Shown: positions 36,960 to 50,013, counted from the stretch's first letter. The stretch is DNA of 64,000 bases from Brachynemurus nebulosus (GCA_035578155.1 JAPWDM010000005.1:16428877-16492876), one strand, 5' to 3'. Made by a program: numbers and translations. Notes: a model not told the origin generated them from the letters alone.

Positions 36960-37257
36960 TCATTCATAAAAGTTAATTTTTCTTAAAAACTAGTTCACAT
37001 AGAACAATGGTTCAAAAACCTTTTTTAAGTGATTTTATCTCCTCTTTCCAATGGTGTAAAAAAATGTCGCAGAGATTTTTAAATTGTAGCAAATTTTGGC
37101 TAAAAGCTCATTCATTTTCACGAAAAATGCTCAAAAAACCATGTTCCCGGCATCGAACGTGTCTGGCTGAAGAACTGAAATGAAATTTATCAAATTTCAT
37201 AAAAGTAGAAGTTTTTGTTCGAAAGTTATCGTGCTGATACATAAATACGTAAAGACG

Positions 37258-37956
<699 letters not shown>

Positions 37957-38024
<68 letters not shown>
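37957..38024. repeat. (TA)n microsatellite
   Basis: Right half of the split TA run. Confidence 0.95.
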
Positions 38025-38027
<3 letters not shown>

Positions 38028-38170
38028 TTTAGTGAATGTTATTTTCGCGTTCTAGGGCGTCAAAACAAATTTCTGCTGTAGTCCCGGGCTGAAGTTGCGT
38101 CATCAGGTAGACTGGAATAGCTGAATTTCCATTCCCGAAATTCGCCAAAATGACATTTTAAAACATCAAA

Positions 38171-38599
38171 ATATTGAATTTGTCAAAGATGAAAATTTCA
38201 AAATCGTCGTATCCGTAGTAAATAACGTATTTTACCAGCGTTATAAAACTCCTCGTTCTATTTGCAATCCCGTAACAAAAATAACGTCACACATCTGTAT
38301 CAGAGGAAATAGAACTATGTGTGTAAAGTGCAACTTTAAAGTCCCGTAACCTTGTTAGTTGTTGAGATATTCTAATTTTTCTGTTACACTTTTGCTTGAT
38401 TTTGCTTTAATTTTTATTTTCATCCATAAAAAAAAAAAATTGGTAGTCTTCTCTATTAGCGGAAAGCTGATTTACTATTTATCAAAGTTAATTTTGACGA
38501 GAAAGGTACACTAAAATAAAATTACATTGTTACTATTGTCTGTCATAGTTATTGCTATACTTTTAATTTCTTTTTAATTCTAATTAATACTTTTAAAAG
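38171..38599. other. AT-rich DNA, no gene recognised
   Basis: No supported feature. Confidence 0.5.
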
Positions 38600-38671
38600 T
38601 GATCAGTGGCCTAGTTGGTAAGGCGCTTGGTTGGTAACCAAGAGATCCGGGTTCGAGTCCCAGCCGATCCA
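38600..38671 (+). tRNA. tRNA-like sequence, anticodon GGT (Thr-like), probably a tRNA pseudogene or SINE head
   Basis: The 72 nt fold as a cloverleaf. Acceptor strands TGATCAG and CCGATCC have two mismatches. The D arm is GCC-TAGTTGGTAA-GGC. The anticodon arm CTTGG-TTGGTAA-CCAAG is perfect, with GGT at 38633-38635. The T arm CCGGG-TTCGAGT-CCCAG has one mismatch. A73 is at 38671. Internal promoter boxes are good (TGGCCTAGTTGG and GGTTCGAGTCC). Eukaryotic nuclear genomes decode Thr with AGT, not GGT, and there are three stem mismatches, so a working tRNA is unlikely. Confidence 0.5.
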
Positions 38672-38819
38672 GTTTGGTAATTTTTCAAACACTATGTCAA
38701 TTTTAATAAATAGTTATTGCTGTATATCACTAAATATCAAGTTCGAAATAAAACGACAACTGTTCGATTCAACGTCCGTTACTATTTTTAAGAAACCTGG
38801 TGATTATTATATTATTTTC

Positions 38820-39150
38820 ACATCTACTTAATAAATCTCTAACACTGACTGACTGACTGATTGACAGACAACGCACAGCCAAAACCGTTTGGTTTAGAAG
38901 AATGAAATTTTGCACAGGAGTTCCCTATGTAACGTAGGTGAGCACTAAGAAAGGATTTTGGAAAATTCGTCCCCTCAGTGGGTTAAATAGAGAATGAAAA
39001 TTTGAATGGAAATTCGTCATTTTTGAAGTTATTGATATTTTCAAAATATGTTACTATGGTTACTATTTAATAAATCTTTGACACTGACTGACACCCTGAG
39101 ATGTTGCCGATAGTAAATCTCATCGGGTGGGTTATACGGCTAGTTTTAAA
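38820..39150 (+). repeat. Dispersed repeat A, forward copy
   Basis: AATCTCTAACACTGACTGAC, GACAGACAACGCACAGCC, TTTAGAAGAATGAAATTTTG, CCCCTCAGTGGGTTAAATAG and CATCGGGTGGGTTATACGGC in order. It ends with TATACGGCTAG as the other copies do. Confidence 0.85.
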
Positions 39151-40011
39151 TAACACTTTAATAACTTCTTAATTTTTATAATTTATTTTAAATTATCCCC
39201 AACTGTAAAAAATAAAACACGTGACGGAATTAACGCGTTTCTTTTGACTTCTCGTAGGAATTGTTATTGTTGGACCTTTACAGGCCCTCTGGTAACAAAT
39301 TTCACACTTGGAATCAAATGTTACTTTCCTTGATGTAAAAGGTACCAATATAGATACATACTATTTATTTGGAGATTAGTAGCAATTTAGATGATAACAA
39401 GTTAAGAAAAAAAACGTAAAAAATTATAATAAATCTATTGAAGTGTTTCTTTCTTTATTAAAAAATTCAGGTACTTTAAAAATTTAAGTCATATCACTAG
39501 AAGTTTATTTTAATTATTATTTTATTTTTTTGTAATTTATATAGAACTTCTCTGAATACGTGTATCGGCGCAACATCGTAACATATTTATTCATGTCAAC
39601 ACATCTAGCTCGCATTGCTCCACGCCCAGTATTTATGCATACGTACATATGTAGCTCCAATTTCTCAGATAATTTATACGGTTTTATATTCACTGTTTAA
39701 TAATACATACAGGTCCAATTAAAGTTGCGGTTTCAGAATCAAAACTGAATTAATTATTTATTTAAATTAATGCCCACACCCTCCTCCCATTTTGACATCA
39801 AATTTTCCACATAAAATTTAAAATAGTAAGCTAAAAGGTTCATGTTCACCAATACCGGAAGTTATTTCAAATTATATATTTTTGGAATATTTTCTGTAAT
39901 TTAATTAAATGTTATAAATTATAATTTTCTAAAGAGTATTTCATTAAATGAATCCCCGACTGTATCGGGGACGTTAATTAAAATTATTAAAATTAATTCA
40001 GATTTATGATT
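39151..40011. other. AT-rich DNA, no gene recognised
   Basis: No supported feature. Confidence 0.5.
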
Positions 40012-40347
40012 AAAAATACCCCTGTCGCAGCATCTGCATAACATAGCGAATTTCCAAATCTTGGGCACTGGCGGATCTCATCTAGACCTGTACCTATTTA
40101 AAATAGTTTAGCTTTCTAAGAGTAAAAGAATTTTAAATCGGCTGAGTAATTAGTTTTGGTATTTTTGGGGACCCAAGAACCCGAACGAATTTTGTGCAGC
40201 ATAGTTGTATCCATCTAAAATAATTTAGTTCTCTAGCAGTGAGAAATTTTTTAGCATCGGGTTCGATAGCTTATTACTGGCGTTTTCGGATCTGCAAGAT
40301 CCCGGTGGACCTCATTAAAAAATCAGCTCGACCGTATATTCTAGGCG

Positions 40348-40425
<78 letters not shown>

Positions 40426-41850
40426 AACCCGTTGTGTAGCATTCTACGCCGCATTTGCATCCGCAGGACAGTTGTGGATCTCAGATAACACAACCTGTAC
40501 CTATCTAAAATAGTTTACCTCGGTAAAAGTAAAAAAGTTTCAAATCGGTCAGTTATTTTATTTTTGACACTTTTAGGTCCTACTGACACTGTCAGACCTT
40601 ACATAACGTAATCTATATGTATCTAAAATAGCTTAGCTCCCCAACAGTGAAAAAATTTTCAAAATCAGTCGGCTAGTTTATTTTTGACGCTTTTGGATCC
40701 GATGGACCCTGGCAGACCTTTACATAACGTAATCTATATTTATCTAAAATAGTTTAGCTCTGTAAGAGTGAAAAAATTTTCAAAATCGGTCGGTTAGTTT
40801 ATTTTTACCACTTTTGGGTCCCATGGACCCTGGCGGACCCTAAATAACGTAATGTATATCTATCTAAAATAGTTAGTTCCCCAACAGTGAAAAAATTTTC
40901 AAAATCGGTCGGTAGTTTATTTTTGACACTTTTGGACCCATGGACCCTGGCAGACCTTACATAACGTAATCTATATTTATCTAAAATAGTTTAGCTCTGT
41001 AACGGTGAAAAAATTTTCAAAATCGGTCGGTTAGTTTATTTTTGACACTTTTGGGTTCTATGGACCTTGGTGGGACCTTACATAACGTAATTTATAATTA
41101 TTTAAATAGTTTAGCTCTGTAACAGTGAAAAAATTTTCAAAATCGGTCAGTTAGTTTTATTTTTGACACTTCTGGATCCTATGGACTCTGGCAGACCTTA
41201 CATAACGGAATCTATATTTATCTAAAACAGTTTAGCTCTGTAACAGTGAAAAAATTTTGAAAATCGATCAGGCAGTTTATTTTTGACACTTTTGGGTCCT
41301 ATGGACCGAGGCGGACCTTACATAACGTAATCGATATTTATCTAAAATAGTTTAGCTCTGTAACAGTGAAAACATTTTCAAAATCGGTCAGTTAGTTTAT
41401 TTTTGACACTCTTGGGTCCTGTGGACCCTAGCGGACCTTACATAATGTATTCTAAATCTATCTAAAATAGTTTAGCTCTGTAACAGTGAAGAAATTTTTA
41501 AAATTGGTCGTTTAGTTTATTTTTTACAATTATGGGATCAGTAAATCCTGGCGAAACTCATACAAGTCTAGTACTTTAACAGTAAGAAAAGGGTTCTAAG
41601 GATCTCATATAACTTATGGCAGTCCGTAAGCTTCTTGCGGACATCATTTAATTAATTAATTCAAATACTTTAACTTACTAACTGTGAAAAAATTTTTAAA
41701 AATCGATTGGTTAATTAATTTCCGGCCTTTTTAGGTCCCGAAAACCTTGACCTCACATAAAATACCTTAATTCCATTTGAAATGGTTTAATTTTTTAACA
41801 TTATTAATTATTAGTGGAAAAATTTTCAAAATCGATTCAAAATATTTTTC
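40012..41850 (+). repeat. Dispersed repeat C, long forward copy with 120-bp tandem array
   Basis: Begins AATACCCCTGTCGCAGCATC. From about 40450 it consists of units containing ATCTAAAATAGTTTAGCTC, AACAGTGAAAAAATTTTC, AAATCGGTCGGTTAG and GACACTTTTGGGTCC. Nine units keep an almost exact 120-bp register (TTTTTGAC-type anchor at 40561, 40681, 40801, 40921, 41041, 41161, 41281, 41401 and 41521). The first and last units are more diverged, as in arrays homogenised in the middle. Shorter copies: 8640-9165 and 26380-26695. Confidence 0.9.
40353..40421. repeat. (TA)n microsatellite
   Basis: About 34 TA units inside repeat C. Confidence 0.97.
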
Positions 41851-42324
41851 CGTACATACATAATATGTACATTGTACATATTTTGTTTTGTTTCATATTT
41901 AATAATATTTATATCATAACATAATCTTCAATTTCTTGTTTACTTAAAAATTCAATAAAAAAAAAAAAAAATTCTTCATTACATTAGCTTAGAAAATCTG
42001 TTTAATTTACATTTTTTAACATGGGATAGAACCATGCTATAATTATAATGCAATAAATGAGAAACTAAACTCTATACATGTATGTGTGTTATATCACATA
42101 TATGTGAATAGTTTTCACTTGTTCTCACAAAATTCTTTAATAAAAAAGTGAAATATTTTTATACTTAATAAAGAACTGAGATATAAATATAAATTACTTA
42201 TTAGACTAACAAAGAAAGAATAAAAGTGAAAATTTACATTTTCTCGAAAAATACTTAAAATAGAAAGAAAATTATAAGAATATTTTCTTCATAATTTTTT
42301 TTTTCCTTTTCAACGATGTAAAAA
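41851..42324. other. AT-rich DNA, no gene recognised
   Basis: No supported feature. Confidence 0.5.
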
Positions 42325-42493
42325 TTGAACTGCCTTATGATAGGATCGAATGATAAAAAATGGCCAGAAAATCTACTTCTGGGCATCCGACGTGTCTGGC
42401 TAACGAACTTAGCCAAGCCAATTCAGAATCCAGTCCGCACACAAAATTTCATAAGCGTTAGACGTTTCGTTCGAGAGTTATCGTGGGAACACA

Positions 42494-42568
<75 letters not shown>

Positions 42569-42720
42569 TTTAGTGAATATCATTTTCGTATTCTAGGGAC
42601 CTCAAAACAGATTTCTGCCATAGTCCCGGACTCAGATTGCGTCATGACACCTACTGTAATAGCTGAATTTCGAGTTTTCGAAATTCGCTAAAAAAGTATT
42701 ATTTTGTATCCCGTTTGTTT
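42325..42720 (+). repeat. Repeat B, forward copy with internal (TA)n
   Basis: GGGCATCCGACGTGTCTGGC, then TTTCGTTCGAGAGTTATCG, (TA)n at 42497-42565, TTTTAGTGAATATCATTTTC, GACCTCAAAACAGATTTCTG and GCGTCATGACACC. This is the clearest copy and the reference for the family here. Confidence 0.85.
42497..42565. repeat. (TA)n microsatellite
   Basis: About 34 TA units inside repeat B. Confidence 0.97.
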
Positions 42721-44102
42721 TATTTTGCTTCTTTTGTTTGGATAAATAAATGTGCCCTAACTTCATTAATTATGTATATTTGAAAAAGATATAATATGAA
42801 AGGTGAGATTTGTAATAATTCAATCTATAAAATTCACTGTTAATTGAATATTTAGAGCAAAAAGCCAATAGTGCAGATGTAAAACTTTTCCATCCTATTT
42901 CTATTTTTCAAAATCTGCTGAGAAGGAGTCGTTGGGGCAGGTCATTTATTAAAAAAATAGAAATGGTGTATGATAGGTGCATTTTTAAGGTAAATTGTCG
43001 GAAACAATGTTGTTAAAAATTGAAATTTTACGAATTACTCAGGGATAAGTTTTGACCGTGGTCTTCTCCTATTAAGGGAAAAATTCACATTGCTAATCAC
43101 CCCAACGCATTGTTACGCCATTTTCAAAAAATCGTTCGCCGATTGGAAGTGTGCTACGACTTCTATCTTGCTCCAAATTTGAAGAAAATTTTTTAAGAAT
43201 TTTGAAAAAAATTTACCCTTAGAACATAATTGGGACTTTTGCTATACCTTTCGCCTATGTTTCATCGATTTCCATAAGCAACTTTCAGAGAAAATTGAGA
43301 AAACCAAATCTTTTTGATTCTTCGACATCCATCGAATTTTAATTTCCAGCTCTCCCACCATTACCTGAAAATAATTACAAGTTCATTCCAGTTTACCCAT
43401 TTTGATCAAATCCTATGTAGTATAATACTACAAACATAATACACACTATCGAAATTGTATGTGTATGAAACGATTTAACCTCATTTTCAATTCCAGAACA
43501 ATCAATTTCGGAAAGTTTTTATCCTCTATAGTGATTTACGATAATTTACAATTTTCCATATAATCAACCAAAGAATCATTTTCTGTCTGAAGGAAAAACA
43601 TCACTAATGTGACAAGAATATATAAAATCGTTGAAATAATGTTTTAATAAAATTCTGTTACCACCCTAAACAACTTATTATATTCCAATATTACTACATT
43701 GTTATTTATGGTCCGTTATAGCACAGTTTAAATAATAGCTTGTTTCACAAACAGTTACGAAACTAGATGACGTAAGAGTGTCATTTGGAATTAAAAAATT
43801 CCAAAGGGTTATCCATGTTATGTACCTAAATAATGCATAACATTATGCATACTAATACAGTGAAAATATCACCACTAAAATAAATTTAATTTTGAAAAAT
43901 AAATTTGCAGGTCAAATTATTTTGTAAAAATTTATAGTTGATAATTATGTAAATTATTTAATTTTGTCTAACTGTCATTAAATTTTTTTTATTTAAAGCT
44001 TGTCATTAGTTATTTTTTATATTTCCTTGTAATTTTAGTGTGTTTTGTGATCTGTAAGATATTTCTGATATGTAACATATTTAATTATTATGGTGACTTA
44101 AA
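42721..44102. other. AT-rich DNA, no gene recognised
   Basis: No coding frame or element end supported. Confidence 0.5.
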
Positions 44103-44401
44103 ATGTCTGGTGATAACTCTTGTGCTACTAAATTTTGTTTAAATCATTCAAAACAAAATTTCAATTTATGTTTTTTCTGAGTGCCATTTGATGCAAATTT
44201 GTAAGTATTATTATAATTTGAATGCTTATGTAAAAATACGTTAAATAATAAATAATTATTAATATTTTATAATAATTCAGTTAATATTTTCGATTTCGAC
44301 AGTGGTTGGTGCTAATAGGTCGTGACCATCTAAATTCTCGTGTTGAATACTGTCATCAATTTCGCGTTTGCTCAATTCATTTTGAAGAAAGTTGCTTTTA
44401 G
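44103..44401 (+). pseudogene. THAP zinc-finger domain relic split by an 80-bp intron
   Basis: Exon 1 (44103-44200) starts MSGDNSCATKFCLNHSK and ends before GTAAGT at 44201, in phase 2. Exon 2 (44281-44401) follows TAATAATTCAG and, in the phase required, reads RQWLVLIGRDHLNSRVEYC and then VCSIHFEESCF before TAG at 44399. The C-x4-C start, the conserved Trp, and the C-x2-H pair in VCSIHF match the THAP fold, a DNA-binding zinc finger found in P-element transposases and host factors. Two stops break it: TGA at 44178-44180 in exon 1, and a TAA formed just after the splice junction. Since donor, acceptor and phase are still consistent, it probably decayed recently. No transposase domain follows. 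Confidence 0.75.
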
Positions 44402-45122
44402 TTGTTCATGTAATTTAACATGATCATTATCAAACCTCAATCTCACATGTACAAACACATACAATCACATAAGTAAAAAAGGACATACATAATTGTTTGT
44501 ACTTATATCAAAAAAGGATAGAAAGTGCGTTTCGCTACTGTCTATGGTAATAATCTTTTATTTATACTGTGGTTATAGTATTTTTATAGTTGTAAAGTCC
44601 GTATAAATGCCAACTTTAACGTTTTATTAAATATATTCAGTGAGTTTATGATTTGTAAAACTATATGAAGTTTTTTCTATATTGATAATGGAAATAAATT
44701 ATCAATGTCATTAGAAATGAATCGGACGAAAAGACGCACATAGGTATACTATTTAGTGTTGGGCGCACTCGTATTTTTTAAATGAAAACTTCTATAGCGC
44801 GGATGAGAGTGCGTGAGAGTGTAATGAAATCTGTAAGTGGAAATGTAACAAATTTGTAATGGTCGAGATGGTGATGAAATATTACACAGGCCTGAAAATT
44901 TTAAGTCATATCATCCACTTTTGCATTTGATGAATGATCTTAGGGTATTCTGGTGCGCTGATTATGAATACGTACTTAATTTTTCGCTATCACCCTCAGG
45001 TTTTGTGGAAAAGCCCTATGAGAGAAATCACAAAAATAGACACCACTTCAGGAAAATGAAATTATATTAAAAACAAAAATGTATTAAATTACTTAGAAAC
45101 GTAATAAATGTATTCATATGAC
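44402..45122. other. Intergenic DNA with a possible hAT end
   Basis: TAGTGTTGGGCGCACTCG at about 44754 resembles a hAT terminus and is followed by GAGTGCGTGAGAGTG. No partner end was found. Confidence 0.35.
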
Positions 45123-45550
45123 CTAAATACATAAATAACAATAATCAAATATTTCTGTGGTATCGGTTTTTTCTTTCGCTGAAGTTTCGATTGTGAGGTT
45201 TCCTCTTAAAATTTTTTTTGGGTCATCTCGCTTTAGCAACCAACAATAGTCTGTCATCATTCGGGTATTCCACGTTCCTTGATACCTACCCTCTATTTCT
45301 TTCAAGTCCTGGAGAAATCTTTCTCCTTTCTCTTCACTAACAGCTCCCAAGTTATCGGGAAAGTAGTCTAAGTGAGAATCTAGGAAGTGGAGCTTAATGC
45401 TCATCGAACATCCCATTTTTCGAAAATTTTCTATTATTTTCTTCACAACATTTTCATAGTTAGCACTTTTATAATTTTCTACGACATTCCTCACTACTTT
45501 TTTAAAAGATTTTCAAACATCCAATTCATAGTCACTTATTTTTTCATCGA
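45123..45550 (-). pseudogene. C-terminal relic of a multicopy arthropod coding family
   Basis: The frame contains MSIKLHFLDSHLDYFPDNLG, AVSEEKGERFLQDLKEIEGR and YQGTWNTRMMTDYCWLLKRD. I recall very similar text (LGAVSDEHGERFHQDI, RYQG, MADYCW) from large repeated families of uncharacterised arthropod proteins that behave like mobile-element genes. The frame has no ATG: it opens after a TGA at about 45525, upstream of KSFKKVVRNVVE, and ELDV-like residues before that stop suggest the ORF once continued. The terminal DYCYLCI is followed by TAA or TAG at about 45123. I infer a decayed copy of a transposon-encoded protein; the function is unknown. Confidence 0.6.
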
Positions 45551-47664
45551 ATTTTGTGTCGTTTTATTTTCTTTAAATTATTTTTTAAAAAGAAATATTT
45601 TTTTATTAACAACATTTAAAATACAGTCAGCCAGTTAAATTTTCAACAATTTTAATTTAAAAAAGTTAAAATTTTTGTGCCTTTTAGTTGCCTTAAACTA
45701 ATTTTTATTAATAGCTTAATAGAAAATATATCCATACAATTTTTTTTTTTTTTTTAAATAGTATTTACACCTATTTAATATCTTTTAAATGTTTAAAATA
45801 TTAGTACGGGGGTCCTTTTAGCACCGTAAACTTGTGAGGTTTAGTAATAATTAAAACTGATTAGAAAAAAAATAAATTACCCTCACTAATGAGCTCGTTA
45901 GCGAATGACCTTAAAATTCACCTTTATTTGCAAAATAGAGATATGTCACGTGGTTAATTAGGTTACATTTAACATACCATTGATGAGAATGCGCTCTTAA
46001 AAGCCAACTGAAATTATGTAATGATTTTTTATTAGATAGGAAATAAATAAAAATTCATAATCTATTCTTGACCTGGTCGACCTATGTAATTTTAATCAAA
46101 AATTTTAAGACCTAATATCAAAAAATTCTGTCATGTTGGAATTTTTGGAATATTTTTTTCGTAATCAGCGCTCTAAAATCTATCAAAATCAGTTGTCATT
46201 TCTCAAAGGGGAAAACCATTGTAGCCCTGTGTTATTAATTCCATTTATTCCCATAATTGGATGTTACTGTATATTTAAAAAAAAAAAAAAAAAAGATTAT
46301 CGATTATATTTAATTCAATTTATCCCATCGCTAATATTATTACGTAAAATATAGATTGTAGATTTTGATATACAATTTTATTGTTTAATAGATTTTTGGG
46401 AAAGGGAAGAGGAATCAGAATTTAAGTTTTATTATTTTTTTTCTCTTCTAAAAACATATTAAAATTTTTATTGTCTTGTATATTGATTTAATATTTGTAA
46501 TATGTATTTTCTTATTGCAAAATCGAAAACAATATATTGAAAAATGTCACATAAAAAGGATGTTAGTGTTTGGCAATAGCTAGAATCTTTAAACAGATTT
46601 TATATGAAGAATAGTGTATGATAGGTACCCTAAGTGAACGAAGCGTGACTTTGAACCCCGAGTGTAAAGTTTGTTGCCAGAGGGCGTGTTAAATGCGACT
46701 ACAAAAAGTTGTGTAGCCGATTCGGAGTAACATAAATACTTATATATTCTATAGATAGGACTTTATTGAACGAATTGCAGTAATGATGAGCGTGCGAAGC
46801 AAGTAACAAAAATACGGAAAACCCAAAATAATAAAATATCTTAAAACCGAGTCTACATCCAGAGAAAAAACAACTTAATAAAAACCACATTGATTCAATG
46901 TAAAACATTAACGAAAGTCTAGTAATGTTGAAATTTATTGTTTCAATGTAGAAAAACTTTCTTTTAAAGTTGAATAATATTGATTAAAAGAAAAGTTCCC
47001 TATCACTTAAATACAATTTTTTTAAGTTGTACATTATTGAAACAATAATGATGGTATTTAATTTTAAGTTGCCATTTCTTTCTCCGTGTAATACTCTCAG
47101 GTTATAGAACCAGAATACATAAGAAATCAAAGTAAATATCAATTTAATAATTCGGTTGAAATATCCATAAATATTTGTTTTGCCTTTTCTATTTACCACC
47201 AAATAATTTATGTCAGAAGGTTGGCTTTGAAGTAACACAAATTAGAAAGTGATTTCGATTGTTTTAATTTTAAAATTTATTTTAATGTATTTTGGTAGGC
47301 AATAATAATAAAAAAAATGAAGTAAAGTTGTCTTTATCTAATTTTTATCTTCTTAAAGTGCTTTCTAAAGTTTAATTATTAAATCCTAACTGGAGAAAAA
47401 TCTGACAGAACTATTTTTTTGTGGCAATGCTTATTAGGCATTAGGTTATTAAAAGTAGCGGTATCCACACCTGTCATAAAATATCACCGGTGTTTTACTT
47501 TTAATTAAAATAGGATTAAAATAGTTCATATATTTGCACAATGCACGTTCAGATATACATATTAATATTGCTATTATAGTTGAATAGACCATAGAATTTA
47601 GAAGTATAGTTTTCTGCTATATGAATATTATCTTTTATTTTGCATTAATACAGTCGAAACAGTA
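45551..47664. other. AT-rich DNA, no gene recognised
   Basis: Frames at 46133-46354, 46699-46908 and 46984-47238 have no recognisable motif. No element ends seen. Confidence 0.45.
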
Positions 47665-48620
47665 GGGGAAGGTCGCCCAAAGCGGGTAAGCTAAGATTAA
47701 ACGCCCAAAAAAGTGACTTTTGACCTCGATAAGCAGATCTTTTTTATATTATCAGATAGAGTAGTTATCGAACTTTAAAATGAAACTTCGCTTAACAAAT
47801 GTTTATACGATATTTATTTTTAATAAAGAAAATACAAAACCTCTGCAAAAACCCGCTTTGCCCCTATAGGTATCCTAAAGCGGGTAGCCCTCTTTGGGCA
47901 AAGCGGGTAAGTACATTATGTATTTAAATACTGTTATTATTTTGTAATATAAACTTTCTTAATTATATAGAACTTAACAATAATAATAATTAAGTAAAAA
48001 AAATTGAAAAAAGACAAAAATAACAAATTTATAACAATTAACTGTAACTTTCTTTACAACCTCCATATTGGAATATATTACTTCAGGTGATTCCCCATCA
48101 AAATCACCACAAACAAGGCAGAAGTATTTTTTTTAAGCTTTTTCCCTCATTCCGTCGTAAAAAGAAGATTATTTATGTTTTTTCCCCTTCCAACAGTTTT
48201 TTCCATTAAGATGCTTCTATTTTGTCTACCCGCTTTTCCCATACCCGCTTTGCCCAAAAAGAATTAATTTTGTTAACTTAGAATAATTTCAAAATGAAAG
48301 CCGATACATGTCTACCTATTTCTACATTAAAAGTCAAATGATGATAAGATAATGCGGTCATACCAAAAAGATTACAAATAAAAAGATTTGTGACTAGTCA
48401 CAGAATATTTATCGTCAAAATTTTTAACAAAACCAACAAAAAAATTTGATGAAGCTTAACTAGGACATTAAACGACACAAGCGTTCAAGTGCAATTGATT
48501 GACATTGGTTGATATTCGGTTAATCTCGGTATACACACGGCCTGACAAAAACATTCGATACAACGATATACAAGCGCTTACCCGCTTTAAGAGGGGTACC
48601 CGCTTTGGGCGACCTTCCCC
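47665..48620. mobile_element. TA-flanked element with iterated AAAGCGGGTA, 956 bp
   Basis: Flanked by TA (47663-47664 and 48621-48622). The 24-bp terminal inverted repeats are perfect and begin GGGGAAGGTCGCCCAAAG. AAAGCGGG or its complement CCCGCTTT occurs at about 47678, 47850, 47878, 47902, 48228, 48243, 48580 and 48600, in both orientations. No coding frame. The G-rich end, TA target and motif layout resemble those of the transposase-bearing element at 1-1859. Confidence 0.9.
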
Positions 48621-48904
48621 TAATTTTGTTGATGAACGAAAATAGAAGAATACTTATACCAAAAATTATGTAGAGACATTTTCGATTTGGCGCTACGATT
48701 GTGTAGGTATACTCTTTGTAAGTTAAAAAAATATCAGTAATTTTTGCTTCTAAAGGAAAAGCGTATTTTTCTACAAGACACATTTGTAGTTGTGCTACAA
48801 AATCCCAAAAAATGATATTCTGGCGAAAGTGCTACATTTAAAAAATAAAAAGAAAACAAAGCGCTATATTCACGGGCCGATCGCTATAGAAAGTAAGACT
48901 TAGG
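48621..48904. other. AT-rich DNA, no gene recognised
   Basis: No supported feature. Confidence 0.5.
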
Positions 48905-49350
48905 CCCGATTTATATTAACCCTCCGCTCCACTCTCGCTCCGATATAATCTTGTTGTGTTCACATTACAGTGCTGATATCATGCTGGTACCTACTCGTTC
49001 TCTATTCACATTAAAATGCCGCTCTGGGAACGCTCCCAGTTCGGTCTCAGTTCAATACAAATATTTTTTCATAACAACTGAATTGAAACGGAGTGGAGTG
49101 GAATCAAAAAAATGTTTACACTATAGGTACAAGCCATAACAAGTTTGATATCGCTCCGATAAAATATTACCTAATTGATATTGGAGTGGCATTGGAGCGG
49201 GAGCGAACCGTGATTGATATCGGACCGATATCAGAGCGATGATGGGAATACACTCATTGTTTATTGTGTAAGAATATTTTATCGAATCGGAAGCGTAGTG
49301 ATATCGTACCGAGAGCGGAGTTATTGAGAAATCGTACTCACTGCAAGCCA
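48905..49350. repeat. GC-richer block with iterated CGCTCC and GATATCG
   Basis: GGCCCGATTTATATTAACC opens a block containing CTCCGCTCCACTCTCGCTCC, GATATCGCTCC, GGAGCGGGAGCGA, GATATCGGACCGATATC and GAGAGCGGAGTTA. It is likely a miniature element of PIF/Harbinger type, but I found no matching right end. Confidence 0.5.
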
Positions 49351-50013
49351 TCAAAAGACAAACGTTTTGAAATTTTGATTATAAAATTGTTCTTTTTCAA
49401 TAGTTTTTGTAACAAAAATTAATTTTTAGTACAATGTGCCGCTACTTTTAGAACCAGATTTCGTCAAGTGTGTGACGAAAGAAGAAGACTAAAGCATCCA
49501 TACATACCACACAAAATAATGCTTATAGATTTGCTTATATATTTTCACATAAAGTTGATGTATCTTTCGATGAGATTTATATGAATATAATCTTATTGTA
49601 CAGAGCGTGTATCGTTGCAACTTTTGTACCTATAGTTAGTATAGTTATGAATGTTTATTAGTTTGATATTTCTGGTGACATTCATTTTAAAATTCCAGTT
49701 ATTTTAATAAAATTTATTAAATTAAATATATAAGGAAAAGTAAATAAACAAATTAAGAATCCATTTTTCTCTTTTATTGTCTCAAACAACTTCTCTTGAA
49801 AATGATTTGCTGTTCATTGAAATGCAACTATGTCAAATTGTCAACATAAAAAAGGACAATAGACTATAGAAAAAGGGTAGATTGAATTATAAGCACAAAG
49901 TATCGTATTCTTTTAGTCATAGTAGACCTGTATGCTGTACTTAATATATTAAATAATGGTATGTTTTATTTGAATAAATTTTGATTTTAAATTCTGTTAT
50001 TTTCCTTAACGTT
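49351..50013. other. AT-rich DNA, no gene recognised
   Basis: No supported feature. Confidence 0.5.

Noticed and set aside
38600..38671. Functional threonine tRNA
   Set aside because: Anticodon GGT is not used by eukaryotic nuclear Thr tRNAs and three stem pairs are broken.
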